A stretch of DNA of 64,000 nucleotides from Gemmatimonas aurantiaca (lineage in GTDB: Bacteria; Gemmatimonadota; Gemmatimonadetes; Gemmatimonadales; Gemmatimonadaceae): positions 218,750-282,749 of the forward strand of contig NZ_JBBCJO010000011.1 of the NCBI RefSeq assembly GCF_037190085.1. The letters are read 5' to 3'. The position numbers were made by a program, and so were the translations under genes. Within the stretch, counting starts at the first letter, position 1, and every line of letters begins with the position of its first letter. The notes below the pieces were generated by a model that was given only the letters and a program-made list of their open reading frames with translations, did not search any database and had not been told where the DNA came from. This document shows, one piece after another, positions 51,402 to 60,323 of the stretch.

Positions 51402-53480
51402 TTACAACCCGTCCAGCAACGAATCGTTGTTCGTCGTGGCCGCGATGCGTTTGATGAGCCACTCCATGCCCGCCTGCGGAGGCAGCTGGTGCAGGCCACG
51501 CCGCAGCAGGTGCACCTTCTCGAGCTGATCCGGGCGATAGAGTTTTTCTTCGCGACGCGTCCCGCTGGTGGCGATGTCGAACGCCGGGAAGATGCGCCGG
51601 TCGGCCAGCGAGCGATCGAGCTTGATTTCGCAGTTGCCGGTGCCCTTGAACTCCTCGAAGATCACGTCGTCCATGCGCGAGCCCGTTTCCACGAGCGCGG
51701 TGGCGATGATGGTGAGCGAACCGCCGCCGTGCTGCTCGGCGATCATGCGCGCCGAGCCGAAGAACGCCTTGGGCTTCTGCATGGCCGTGGCATCGAGGCC
51801 ACCCGACATCGTGCGGCCTGTGCCCCGGTCGACCGTGTTGTGCGCGCGGGCGAGACGGGTGATCGAGTCGAGCACGATCACCACATCCTTGCCCTGCTCC
51901 ACGAGGCGACGCGCGCGTTCGAGCGTCATCTCGGCCACTTCCACGTGACGCTTGGGTGGCATGTCGAAGCTCGATGCCACGACCTCGCCATAACCCCACG
52001 TGATCATTTCGCTGACCTCCTCCGGTCGTTCGTCGACGAGGAGGATGAGCAGCACGGCCTGTGGATGATTGATGGCCACCCCTTCGACGATGGCCTGCAG
52101 CAGCGTGGTCTTGCCGGCGCGGGCCGGCGCGACGATCAGCGCGCGCTGACCGTACCCGATGGGAGCGATCAGATCGATGGCCCGACGCGTGAGTTCGGGG
52201 CCGGTCTTGGCCGGACGACCCGTTTCCAGCGTGAGCTTCCGGTCGGGATAGCTCGCGATGAGCGTGTTGAAGTCGGGACGCTTCTCCAGCACGACGGGCG
52301 ATCCGTCGTTGAGCGTCTGCACTTCGACCACCAGATAGCGGCCGCGATGATCGCGACCATAGGTGACATCGAGGCGGTCGCCACGCCGGAGCTGGTGCAG
52401 CCGCACGAGCGCCGGCGGAACGAAGGGGTCGGTGGGATCGGGCAGGTAGCTGTTCACCGCGCGGCGCAGGAAGCCGCCATCACGCGACGGGTCGAACCAC
52501 CCCGACATCGTGCCTTCCACGCCGATGGGTGCCGACGGTGCGCCCGGGGCCGGCAGGGCCGTGCCTTCGGTGCCCACATTGGCGCCGCCTTCATCACCAC
52601 GCCGGAACCGGTTCCGGCCGCGTCGACCATTGCGGCGGAAGCCGCCACGGTCCTGTGCCTCGAAGCGGTCGGGCCGGTTGCCGCCCTGCTGTTCACCAGC
52701 CGGCCGCTCGCCAAAACGCTCTCGCGGCCGCTCGTTCTGGCGCTCCCCACTGAAACCACGATCCTGATTGCCGCCACGATCATTGCGGCCACCGCGTCCA
52801 CGGCGGCGGCCGCGATCACGCCGGTCGTTCTGGAAGGGACGCTCCGGGCGAGCCTCCTGACGGCCCTCCGGCCGCTGGTCCTGCCGCTCGGGGCCGTCGG
52901 TGCGATCGAAGGCACGGTCGTACCGATTCTGGCTCTCCGTGCGCTCTCCGAAAACCCGCTCCATCGAGGCTTCGTAGCCGATTGGCTGGGGGTCGCGATA
53001 CACCGGCCGGCCATCCCCGCGGGATTCGGCGGAGGGCTCTGCCCCCGATTCGCTGCGGGACTCACCACGGGACTCACCACGGGACTCGCTGCGCGGCTCA
53101 TGGCGCGGCTCGCTGCGTGATTCGCTACGCGATTCGGAACGCGCCTGGTGGTCGGCGGAGGGAGAAGCGGGCGGAGCGGCATCGGCGCTCGCCTCGGTGC
53201 TTCGGGTGCGTCGTCCCACCCCGCGACGGGTTGGGGGAGGGGCGCTGTCATTGGATTCGGCCGCCGCGGGTTCGGACCCGGTGTCGGCCGCCGCCGGGCG
53301 GCGGGGCTGGCGAGGGCGACGGGGCCGGGGGGCGTCCGAGGCGTTCTCCTCCGAAGAGGGAGGGCTGGACGCTCCACTGGTCGGAGGGGCGTCGAGATAT
53401 GGATTGTCGTCCCCGATCGATTCGGGGCGCGGCCGCGTGCGGGTGCTGGTGCGGCGGGAAGGACGTTTCGGTTCGGTCAT
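51402..53480 (-). CDS. rho: Transcription terminator factor Rho with long disordered N-terminus
   Basis: 692 aa from the ATG at 53480; typical Rho is about 420. Residues 1 to about 320 are low-complexity: Ser/Arg/Glu repeats (about 116-143, encoded by 12-bp units), then Arg/Gly/Asp/Asn/Gln-rich stretches such as RGRRRGRGGRNDRGG. No canonical Rho_N helical domain is recognisable. The RNA-binding cold-shock-like domain spans about 322-400 (MSGWFDPSRDGGFLRR). The ATPase ring domain has Walker A APARAGKTTLL near 453, Walker B DVVIVLDSITRLARA, Q-loop GGGSLTIIATALVETGS, and RRIFPAFDIATSGTRREE. RGG-type extensions are RNA-binding and condensate-prone in other bacterial Rho proteins. Confidence 0.95.
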   Translation of the reverse strand: MTEPKRPSRRTSTRTRPRPESIGDDNPYLDAPPTSGASSPPSSEENASDAPRPRRPRQPRRPAAADTGSEPAAAESNDSAPPPTRRGVGRRTRSTEASADAAPPASPSADHQARSESRSESRSEPRHEPRSESRGESRGESRSESGAEPSAESRGDGRPVYRDPQPIGYEASMERVFGERTESQNRYDRAFDRTDGPERQDQRPEGRQEARPERPFQNDRRDRGRRRGRGGRNDRGGNQDRGFSGERQNERPRERFGERPAGEQQGGNRPDRFEAQDRGGFRRNGRRGRNRFRRGDEGGANVGTEGTALPAPGAPSAPIGVEGTMSGWFDPSRDGGFLRRAVNSYLPDPTDPFVPPALVRLHQLRRGDRLDVTYGRDHRGRYLVVEVQTLNDGSPVVLEKRPDFNTLIASYPDRKLTLETGRPAKTGPELTRRAIDLIAPIGYGQRALIVAPARAGKTTLLQAIVEGVAINHPQAVLLILLVDERPEEVSEMITWGYGEVVASSFDMPPKRHVEVAEMTLERARRLVEQGKDVVIVLDSITRLARAHNTVDRGTGRTMSGGLDATAMQKPKAFFGSARMIAEQHGGGSLTIIATALVETGSRMDDVIFEEFKGTGNCEIKLDRSLADRRIFPAFDIATSGTRREEKLYRPDQLEKVHLLRRGLHQLPPQAGMEWLIKRIAATTNNDSLLDGL
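53051..53134. repeat. 12-bp minisatellite in rho
   Basis: Seven consecutive 12-base units (consensus cgctgcgggact on the plus strand) encode the S-R-S/G-E repeats in the disordered N-terminus of Rho. Copy-number change keeps the reading frame. Confidence 0.85.
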
Positions 53481-54070
53481 TCGACTACTGCGTGTGATAC
53501 GTGGGCTGCTGATCGGCGGGACTCGCCCGACGGACAGAGCACGGCCCGGACACTGCCTGCCGACGGCAGCCATGTGTCAAAGCCAACAGGACGGACACCC
53601 GCGAGGGTGTGGTCGCGCCATGGGAAGCCCGAAGCTGCCATGGGCGCTGGAAATGCAGGGTGTTCTGGACGGGGTGGGTAGGCCGTCGCGTGCGACGGAG
53701 AGGCGCGAAGGCCAATCCGATACTGCCAGGGTGGAGGCATCGTGCCTCCCATCTCTCGAATGGGCTGGACGGTCTGGCCGTGCCAGCCTCACCATGACGG
53801 CTTTGCCTCGACGGCAATCCGTTCGGGGCCACGCCTCAGCGCATCAATGAACTGGGCGCCGTGGCATCGCGTACTTCGAGGTGCTGCTCGATACCTCTGA
53901 AATCTACGTGATACGTTGAGTATTGCGAGCCCGGGGCAATCGCGCAACCCTGCGGAAGGACGGCCGCCGCACCGATCCGGTCACACCCGGCCGAGGGCCG
54001 GGGCGACCGCTGGGGAAACACCGCTGAGGTTCCTACCCCCATGGTCCGGATTTGTGTCTAGCTTTGTGTC
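53481..54070. other. Gene-free 590-base region upstream of rho
   Basis: Between the divergent rho (-) and TPR (+) genes no frame looks like a protein. Small hairpins are visible, e.g. a ccatgg-centred inverted repeat near 53617-53650, ggaggcatcgtgcctcc near 53731-53747, and cccggcc-gag-ggccggg near 53988-54004. The part around 53880-53930 is less GC-rich. A leader RNA or an unrecognised non-coding RNA is possible; no rnpB, tmRNA, SRP RNA or known riboswitch core could be matched. Confidence 0.5.
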
Positions 54071-54664
54071 ATGATCGCTCCACTCAAGGACATTCCCGCG
54101 GCGCTGGCCGACGCGGTCGACGCTTACGAAGCCTCCGGTAACGTCGGGGCGCTCATGGAACGCCTGCACCATCTCCGGGACGGCGCCATGCCCGATGCGC
54201 TCGTGGCCGCCGCCGAGCCCTGGTTGCATATGCCCGAAGTCGCCGGCCCGCTGTATGAAAAGGTGGTGGACGAGCAGCCGGGCAACGCCCGCGCGCTCGT
54301 CATTCTGGCCAACGCCTACTGGCTCACCGGCCGGGGACCCGAGCAGGTGGGGGAACTGGCGAACCGTGCGCTGACTATCGACCCCACCAATCGTGGGGCC
54401 TGGCATCTCTGGGCGCTCACCGAATCCAACCAGCGCGATCGCACCATCCGCTGGCTCCAGGTCACCCAGCGGTTCCCTGAAGATCAGTTGGCCCGGGCCG
54501 CGCTGGCCGACAACGCCGCGTCCCTCGCCGCCAGTGAACATGACCGGGAAGCGCTCGCCATGGCCATCGCCGCATACGAAGAGCTCTGGGCCAACTCTCC
54601 CACCGAGCAGCAGCGTGCGGCGCTCGAGACCGCACTCACCACGCTCCGCAACTACACGTTCTGA
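54071..54664 (+). CDS. Cytoplasmic TPR-repeat protein
   Basis: 197 aa. Helical repeat protein without signal peptide. TPR-like units: GPLYEKVVDEQPGNARALVILANAYWLTG (about 63-90, split here by its P-G-N turn), QVGELANRALTIDPTNRGAW (about 96-120) and MAIAAYEELWANSPTEQQRA (about 162-183). An acidic scaffold of unknown partner. The AhpD-like gene starts 55 bases later, so both may be one operon. Confidence 0.75.
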   Translation: MIAPLKDIPAALADAVDAYEASGNVGALMERLHHLRDGAMPDALVAAAEPWLHMPEVAGPLYEKVVDEQPGNARALVILANAYWLTGRGPEQVGELANRALTIDPTNRGAWHLWALTESNQRDRTIRWLQVTQRFPEDQLARAALADNAASLAASEHDREALAMAIAAYEELWANSPTEQQRAALETALTTLRNYTF

Positions 54665-54719
54665 ACATCCCGGCATTCCGGGCGAGACGTCTGGAATCCT
54701 GAAGACTCTGGAGAACTTC

Positions 54720-55115
54720 GTGACCGACCGCACCCCGGGTCCCCCGCACGCGCACGGCGGCGATGAGAGCGCCGCGCTCGCCGAGTTCCGTCAGTTCCGC
54801 GAGCGCATGAACACGCGCATCCTCGGCGAGAACAATCTCGTCATCAACCGCTTCTTCAATCTCGACGGACGCGCCTACGAAGGCGGGGCGCTCGACGTGA
54901 AGACCAAGGAACTGCTGGGACTGGTCGCCTCCCTCGTGCTGCGTTGCGACGATTGCATCACGTACCACATCGTCCGGTGCGGCGAAGAAGGTGTCACCCG
55001 CGACGAAGTGTTCGAAACGATGAGCATCGGCCTCATCGTCGGCGGCAGCATCGTCATCCCGCATCTGCGTCGCGCCGTCGATCGCTGGGACGAGGTGGAA
55101 CGCATGCGTGGATGA
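54720..55115 (+). CDS. Carboxymuconolactone-decarboxylase / AhpD-like protein
   Basis: 131 aa from a GTG at 54720, with GGAG 7 bases upstream (ctGGAGaacttcGTG). The core LGLVASLVLRCDDCITYHI contains the CxxC-x3-H motif of AhpD-type alkylhydroperoxidase or CMD proteins, in which the two cysteines are redox-active. The C-terminal helices (VFETMSIGLIVGGSIVIPHL) complete the all-helical fold. A thiol-peroxidase-type or redox role is likely; aromatic-ring lactone decarboxylation is unlikely given the CxxC. It converges on the deacetylase gene with only 20 bases between. Confidence 0.88.
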   Translation: MTDRTPGPPHAHGGDESAALAEFRQFRERMNTRILGENNLVINRFFNLDGRAYEGGALDVKTKELLGLVASLVLRCDDCITYHIVRCGEEGVTRDEVFETMSIGLIVGGSIVIPHLRRAVDRWDEVERMRG

Positions 55116-55135
55116 AGAGCCGTGAGGTCAAGACC

Positions 55136-56257
55136 TCACGGCTTCGCGATCGTCTTCGGATCGCCGTCCGATACGAACCGCGCCATCGGGCCAGGTTTGT
55201 CGAGCAGATCCAGCGTCGTCGACAACTTGGTGCCGCCCTGCAGCGGGACGCGCGGCAACGCCTTCGGATTGAACTGCGGATCGTAGGGGCTGCGCGCCGG
55301 GCCGCCAGCCACTTCGAAGACAGCTTCGTGATGGTACGTCACCGTACGCTTCGACTTGGGGTCGACCCACGACCCCGACAGCGTGAGCGCCCGATTCTTC
55401 GGCCACAGGCCGTAGGGCAGCGCCATGCCGCGCACTTTATAGCCCGGCACCGCCGAGTCGATGGCCATCGCGCCGCGGGCGAACTGCTCCTGCACCACGG
55501 CGTCGGAGTACTTGTTCAGCTTGGCGTGCCACAGGGTGTGATTGCACAACTCGAATCCCTGCTGCACGAGGAACTGCAGCTTCCGGAATCGCCACGCCGA
55601 CAACTGGCCATCGATGCCCTTTTCGCCGAAGAACGCATGACCGGCCGCCGCGGCGGGCAGCATGCAGAACAGTCCCTTCGGTTTCCACTCCGGATGCGTA
55701 CGGATGAACTCCAGCAGGATGCCCACGGCACTGGTCGGATCGACCACGAGTTGGCCGTTCTTCTCGATGTACCGGAACTGACTCGGCGACGCATCGTCGA
55801 AGGTGAACAGCACGGGCGTCTTCCCCGCCGGCACCGAGAACGTCCTGTCGAGAATCTCCGACAGGTTCACCGGGACGTAGTCGCGCCGGTAGAGCTCCTC
55901 GAGTTCGGCCCGGAATCGCTCGCGCGACACCTTGTAGGAACCGTCGGCGTCCACCACCTGATGCCATTCGACGATGGGGAATCGCCCCATCTCGTTGGGC
56001 ACTCTCGTTGCACCGGTGGCCGTCCTGCCGGCTGGCGCCTGGCCAGCCGGTGGCTGAGCGGCGGGTGTCTTGCCGGCCGGCGCCTTGCCGATGGACGTCT
56101 TGCCCACCGGCTGCTGGGCCGAAGCGGCGAAACCCGTCCGGCTGGCACTTTCCCCGGGTTCTCCCCGTAGGAATGAGCGACCCGCTGTCGGTGCCGACGC
56201 ACCAACCATCACGCCCACCAGCACTGTCCCACTCAGGATGCGGGTGATCCGTCCCAT
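55136..56257 (-). CDS. Secreted polysaccharide deacetylase family protein
   Basis: 373 aa from the ATG at 56257. Signal-peptide-like N-terminus (RILSGTVLVGVMVGASAPTAG) followed by a low-complexity linker of PAGK/PAGQ repeats (about 50-85). NodB-type domain: PVLFTFDDASPSQFRYI with the Asp-Asp metal and base pair, and CNHTLWHAKL giving the His-x3-His metal ligands. Activity on cell-wall or exported polysaccharide is inferred from the family. The C-terminal third (GMALPYGLWPKNRALTLSGS) is the continuation of the barrel. Confidence 0.88.
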   Translation of the reverse strand: MGRITRILSGTVLVGVMVGASAPTAGRSFLRGEPGESASRTGFAASAQQPVGKTSIGKAPAGKTPAAQPPAGQAPAGRTATGATRVPNEMGRFPIVEWHQVVDADGSYKVSRERFRAELEELYRRDYVPVNLSEILDRTFSVPAGKTPVLFTFDDASPSQFRYIEKNGQLVVDPTSAVGILLEFIRTHPEWKPKGLFCMLPAAAAGHAFFGEKGIDGQLSAWRFRKLQFLVQQGFELCNHTLWHAKLNKYSDAVVQEQFARGAMAIDSAVPGYKVRGMALPYGLWPKNRALTLSGSWVDPKSKRTVTYHHEAVFEVAGGPARSPYDPQFNPKALPRVPLQGGTKLSTTLDLLDKPGPMARFVSDGDPKTIAKP

Positions 56258-56373
56258 GCGGCCGGAGTTATTGCGATACCGCGCCGGAATGCCGGAGCGG
56301 AAGGACTCGGAAGACGTGCGCAGAAACGCCATGGAACCGAAGGACTCACTACCAGGGTGCAGCCAGGACGACG

Positions 56374-58866
56374 ATGGACATGCAACCTAACGGATCGCCC
56401 GCCGAGACGGTGACACCCGATGCTGCTGTTGACGAGGTGCGTCGTGATGCGTGTCATGATGCGCCTCCCGATGCCGCGCCGGCGTCGCGCGCATCATGGC
56501 GCGCCCGACTCGCGCTGGGCCGACGGATTGGACAGGTGAAAAACGGCATCCGGTTCGCACTGAGACATCCCGTGCAGCTGTTGCGCACCAGCCGCGCCGC
56601 GCGCCGTGTCCTGGCGTGGAGCATGGCGGTTGCCGGAATCTGGATGGTGGTGATGAGCACGTGGTGGTGGAGCTGCGGATGGCAGGGGTGTCCCACGCCC
56701 ACACAGCTTCGCGCGTGGCGTCCCACCGAGGGAGGAACCCTGCTGGCCCGCGACAGCAGTGTGGTCAGTGCGCTGTCGGTGGTGCGTCGCGTGAACGTGC
56801 CACTCGCCCGCGTGCCCGATCATGTGCGGGCGGCGTTCATTGCCGTGGAAGACCGGCGCTTTCACGCGCATCAGGGTGTCGACTGGCGCGGTGTGGTGCG
56901 GGCCAGCGTCAGCAACCTGCGCGCCGGCAGCGTGCGCGAAGGCGCCAGCACCATCACCATGCAGCTCGCCCGCAATGTCTTCCTCGGCAATCGCGCCACC
57001 GAACGCAGCTGGGGACGCAAGCTGCTCGAATGGCGCTATGCGCAGTTGCTCGAAGCGGCGTTGTCCAAGGACGAGATTCTCGAGCGTTATCTCAACGCCA
57101 TCTACCTCGGCAACGGGGTGTACGGCGTGGAAGCGGCCAGTCGTGATCTCTTCGGCAAGGGCGTGGGCGATCTGACGCTCTCCGAAGGCGCGCTGCTGGC
57201 CGGTCTGCCCAAGGCGCCCTCGAGTTATTCGCCGCGCAACGATCGCACCAAGGCACTGAACCGCCGGGCGGTCGTGTTCGACGTGCTCGAACGCGAGCAG
57301 GTGGCGGATGCCGCCGCGTTGCGTGCGGCCCGTCGTGCTCCGCTCAAGCTGGCGCGTCGGGAGTTCGTGCTCACCCGCACCGTCGACTCCTGGGCCGTCG
57401 AAGCCGTGCGCACCACACTCGATTCGCTGCGCGCCGCGGGCATCATTCCCCAGGCACTCAACGATGGGCAGCTCAAGGTCTGGAGCACGATCGACCGGAA
57501 AGCGCAGATCGCCGCCGAACGGGTGATCGCGGCCGGTGCCGGACAGATCGACGACGAGCGCAACGGCACCGGGTTTTCCGTGCGCAATGCGGGCGACCGC
57601 ACGCAGGGGGCGCTGGTGGCACTCGATCCCGCGACGGGCGCGGTGCGTGCCATCGTCGGTGGACGGCGTCTCGAGCGCAAAGGCTTCAACCGGGCGCTGC
57701 GTGCGCGGCGTCAACCGGGTTCCACGTTCAAGCCGTTCGTGTACGCCGTGGCGCTGATGCACGGATACACACCGGCCAGCATGGTGGACGATGAACCCGT
57801 GGAGATCGGATCCGGACGCGATACCTGGCGTCCCGCCAACTATGGCGACGAGTATGCCGGACGCATCACGCTGCGTGATGCACTGGCCCGTTCGGCCAAT
57901 GCGGCCACCGTGCGCGTGAGTCACGAAGTGGGCGTGCCGGCCATCGCGTCGCTGGCGCATGCGCAGGGCATCACCAGCGATCTGCCGCTGGTGCCGGCGC
58001 TGGCACTTGGCGCGGCGGCGGTCACGCCGCTCGAACTCACCACGGCCTATGCGGCGTTCGCCAACGGCGGCACACGCGTGGTGCCGCATCTCGTCGAACG
58101 GGTCGAAGATCAGTTCGGTCGTCTGCTGTGGGAGCGCAAGGCGATGACGGGAACCCGTGTCCTGCAGGCGCCGGATGCGTTCCTGGTGACCTCGCTGCTG
58201 CAGAGTGTCGTGGATCGGGGCACGGGACGCGCCATTCGCGATCTCGGTATCCGCGGGCCGGTGGCGGGAAAGACCGGGACCACCAACGACGGCACCGATG
58301 TCTGGTTCGTGGGCTACACCCCGACGCTGGTGGCCGGTGTGTGGTTCGGCGCGGATACGCCGCAACCGTTGGGGTGGAACGCGTCCGGTGGACGTCTGGC
58401 GGCCCCGGTGTGGGCGCGTTTCCTGCGCGACGGATGGCACAGCCCCGAACAGGACAGTCCCTGGCGTCCGCCACCGGGCATCGAATCGCAGCAGATCGAT
58501 ATCGGCACCGGCAAACTCGCCAGCGATTGGTGTGGACCGTCGCGTCGCGAATACTTCCGCACGGGCACGCAGCCCACCGCCTCGTGCGAGGACGAGACGC
58601 GTCTGGCCATGCGTGACGACGAGCCGCCCGACTGGCAGGACGATTGGCGCCAGGACGGTCTCCGTCAGGACGGTCTCCGTCCGGACGGTCTCCGTCAGGA
58701 GGGCCGACGCATCGATGCCGATGACATCAGCGCCGCCGTGGAGAATCTGCTCGAAGCGACACGTTCAAACGACAAGATCCGGCACATCACCGGCAAGGTG
58801 ATGAAAGAGCTGCAGCGGGCCATCGAACGCGAGCGTCGTGCCCGGCGCGATCAGGAGCGGAACTGA
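56374..58866 (+). CDS. Class A penicillin-binding protein (PBP1A-type)
   Basis: 830 aa bifunctional peptidoglycan synthase. A membrane anchor lies at about residues 80-98. Glycosyltransferase (GT51) domain: AVEDRRFHAHQGVDW with the catalytic Glu near 159, then GASTITMQLARNVFLGN and KDEILERYLNAIYLGNGVYG. Transpeptidase domain: RQPGSTFKPFVYA with the nucleophile Ser near 450 in the SxxK motif, SAN near 508, and AGKTGTTND near 633. The last about 100 residues are charged, with a triplicated Gln-Asp-Gly-Leu-Arg repeat from a 15-bp minisatellite. It makes and cross-links glycan strands. Confidence 0.95.
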   Translation: MDMQPNGSPAETVTPDAAVDEVRRDACHDAPPDAAPASRASWRARLALGRRIGQVKNGIRFALRHPVQLLRTSRAARRVLAWSMAVAGIWMVVMSTWWWSCGWQGCPTPTQLRAWRPTEGGTLLARDSSVVSALSVVRRVNVPLARVPDHVRAAFIAVEDRRFHAHQGVDWRGVVRASVSNLRAGSVREGASTITMQLARNVFLGNRATERSWGRKLLEWRYAQLLEAALSKDEILERYLNAIYLGNGVYGVEAASRDLFGKGVGDLTLSEGALLAGLPKAPSSYSPRNDRTKALNRRAVVFDVLEREQVADAAALRAARRAPLKLARREFVLTRTVDSWAVEAVRTTLDSLRAAGIIPQALNDGQLKVWSTIDRKAQIAAERVIAAGAGQIDDERNGTGFSVRNAGDRTQGALVALDPATGAVRAIVGGRRLERKGFNRALRARRQPGSTFKPFVYAVALMHGYTPASMVDDEPVEIGSGRDTWRPANYGDEYAGRITLRDALARSANAATVRVSHEVGVPAIASLAHAQGITSDLPLVPALALGAAAVTPLELTTAYAAFANGGTRVVPHLVERVEDQFGRLLWERKAMTGTRVLQAPDAFLVTSLLQSVVDRGTGRAIRDLGIRGPVAGKTGTTNDGTDVWFVGYTPTLVAGVWFGADTPQPLGWNASGGRLAAPVWARFLRDGWHSPEQDSPWRPPPGIESQQIDIGTGKLASDWCGPSRREYFRTGTQPTASCEDETRLAMRDDEPPDWQDDWRQDGLRQDGLRPDGLRQEGRRIDADDISAAVENLLEATRSNDKIRHITGKVMKELQRAIERERRARRDQERN
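58651..58710. repeat. 15-bp minisatellite in the penicillin-binding protein gene
   Basis: Three copies of caggacggtctccgt (third with one change) plus a decayed fourth encode the RQDGLR-type pentapeptide repeats of the cytoplasmic or periplasmic tail. In-frame unit length. Confidence 0.85.
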
Positions 58867-58924
58867 GCGTCCGATCGCGCCGGTCGACGTGAACCTCCGG
58901 GAGGGATCCTCCGGCCGTGATCCT

Positions 58925-60247
58925 TCAGGCTTGAAGCAATCCGAGCCAGTCGCTGTGGCTGCCGGTGTATCCCGGAAAGAGCTGCGACAGGGTGTCGGCC
59001 CCCAGATGACGCGCGGTGACTTCGGAGAACACCGCGCGGAAGTCGGTGGTGAGCGCCAGATCGCGTCCTTCGTAGAGTTGTTCACGGGCCAGTCCGGGCC
59101 ACGTGCCGAACACCTTGCGTGACGTGCGCAACGCGCCACCGATGACGAACATCGCCCCGGCGTGCCCGTGATCGGTACCGCCCGTGCCGTTCTGGCGCAC
59201 GGTGCGGCCGAACTCCGAGCAGGTCAGGATCACCACGTCCTCCATGCGATCGCCGAGATCGGTCACCAGGGCGCCGATGGAGTCGGCAAAATCGGTGAGC
59301 CGATTGGCCAGCTGACCCTGCGCGCCGCCCTGATTGACGTGCGTATCCCACCCGCCCACGTCGGCAAACGCCACTTCGAGTCCGACGTTCGCCTTGATGA
59401 GCTGCGCGATCTGCAGGAGGCGTTGCCCTAACTGTGAGCGGGGATACCGCGCGTCGGCGGCGGGCCGATACTGCTGCGGGTTCGCGGCCCGCAGCACCTT
59501 GAGCGCCTCGAACATATCGCTGCCGCTGCCGTGAATGAGATCGGCGGACCCGGTGCGATACAGCGCCTCGAGTCGACGTTCCGCATCACCGCCGGCACTG
59601 CGGATGGAGAACTCGTCGATGGAGTTCATGGCCACCACGGGCGACGATCCCTCCAGGATGCGCGGCGTCTGCGTCGTCATGGCCACGGCGCGGAAAGGTG
59701 TCTTGCCGGCATTGACCGTGGCATCGGCATTGGCGCTGCCGCTGCGGCGGGTGTCTTGCACGGCACACGCTTCACAGGTGCCCTGAACCGCGAGATACCG
59801 ATTGAGCCAGCCGTCCGGCGTGCCTTTGCGATCGGGCGTGCCGGTTTCCATGTAGTCCTGCGCGTCGAAGTGCGAACGGGTGGCGCTGGGACTGCCGACG
59901 GCGTGAATGGGCGCCAGCAGCCCCCGGTCCCACAGCGGCTTGAACGAAGCCAGCGATGGATGCAATCCGAAGAATCCATCGAGATCGATGACGCCCTGCG
60001 GGCCATTGGTACGGGCTGGTGTCGCGATCGCGAGTTGGGGCCGCGCGGCGTAGTACTCAGGGTCGCCGAACGGCACGAGCACGTTGAGGGCATCCGCCGC
60101 GCCGCGCTGGAAGAGCACGATCAGGGTCTTGCCGCGAGCGGCGCGGGGCAGATCCATGGCCAGCGCCGTGCGGCGCAGGAAACTCGGACTCAGGCCGAGG
60201 GTGAGGAGCGCCAATGCCCCGCTCTTGAGAAAGATGCGTCGTTCCAT
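58925..60247 (-). CDS. Tat-exported DUF1501 protein
   Basis: 440 aa from the ATG at 60247. Tat signal: MERRIFLKSG (Arg3-Arg4), then a hydrophobic run. DUF1501 (sulfatase-fold-like) landmarks: LIVLFQRGAADALNVLVPFGD, SHFDAQDYMETG, GGWDTHVNQGG, TCSEFGRTVRQNGTGGTDHGHAG, FVIGGALR. DUF1501 proteins pair with DUF1800 proteins in many soil bacteria; function is unassigned, though the fold is alkaline-phosphatase/sulfatase-like and the histidines and aspartates could bind metal. Follows the DUF1800 gene by 76 bases. Confidence 0.88.
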   Translation of the reverse strand: MERRIFLKSGALALLTLGLSPSFLRRTALAMDLPRAARGKTLIVLFQRGAADALNVLVPFGDPEYYAARPQLAIATPARTNGPQGVIDLDGFFGLHPSLASFKPLWDRGLLAPIHAVGSPSATRSHFDAQDYMETGTPDRKGTPDGWLNRYLAVQGTCEACAVQDTRRSGSANADATVNAGKTPFRAVAMTTQTPRILEGSSPVVAMNSIDEFSIRSAGGDAERRLEALYRTGSADLIHGSGSDMFEALKVLRAANPQQYRPAADARYPRSQLGQRLLQIAQLIKANVGLEVAFADVGGWDTHVNQGGAQGQLANRLTDFADSIGALVTDLGDRMEDVVILTCSEFGRTVRQNGTGGTDHGHAGAMFVIGGALRTSRKVFGTWPGLAREQLYEGRDLALTTDFRAVFSEVTARHLGADTLSQLFPGYTGSHSDWLGLLQA

Positions 60248-60323
60248 GTTCGTTCCGTGTGCGTCTGATGTTCGTCCGGTCAGTGAAGCGTCGCTGGCGA
60301 TTCCGCAGAGTTGCCGTGGTGTT

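Noticed and set aside
53880..54060. Possible riboswitch or housekeeping RNA (cobalamin, ydaO, TPP, RNase P, SRP) before the TPR gene
   Set aside because: Conserved cores of these RNAs were looked for by eye and not found; only small hairpins remain.
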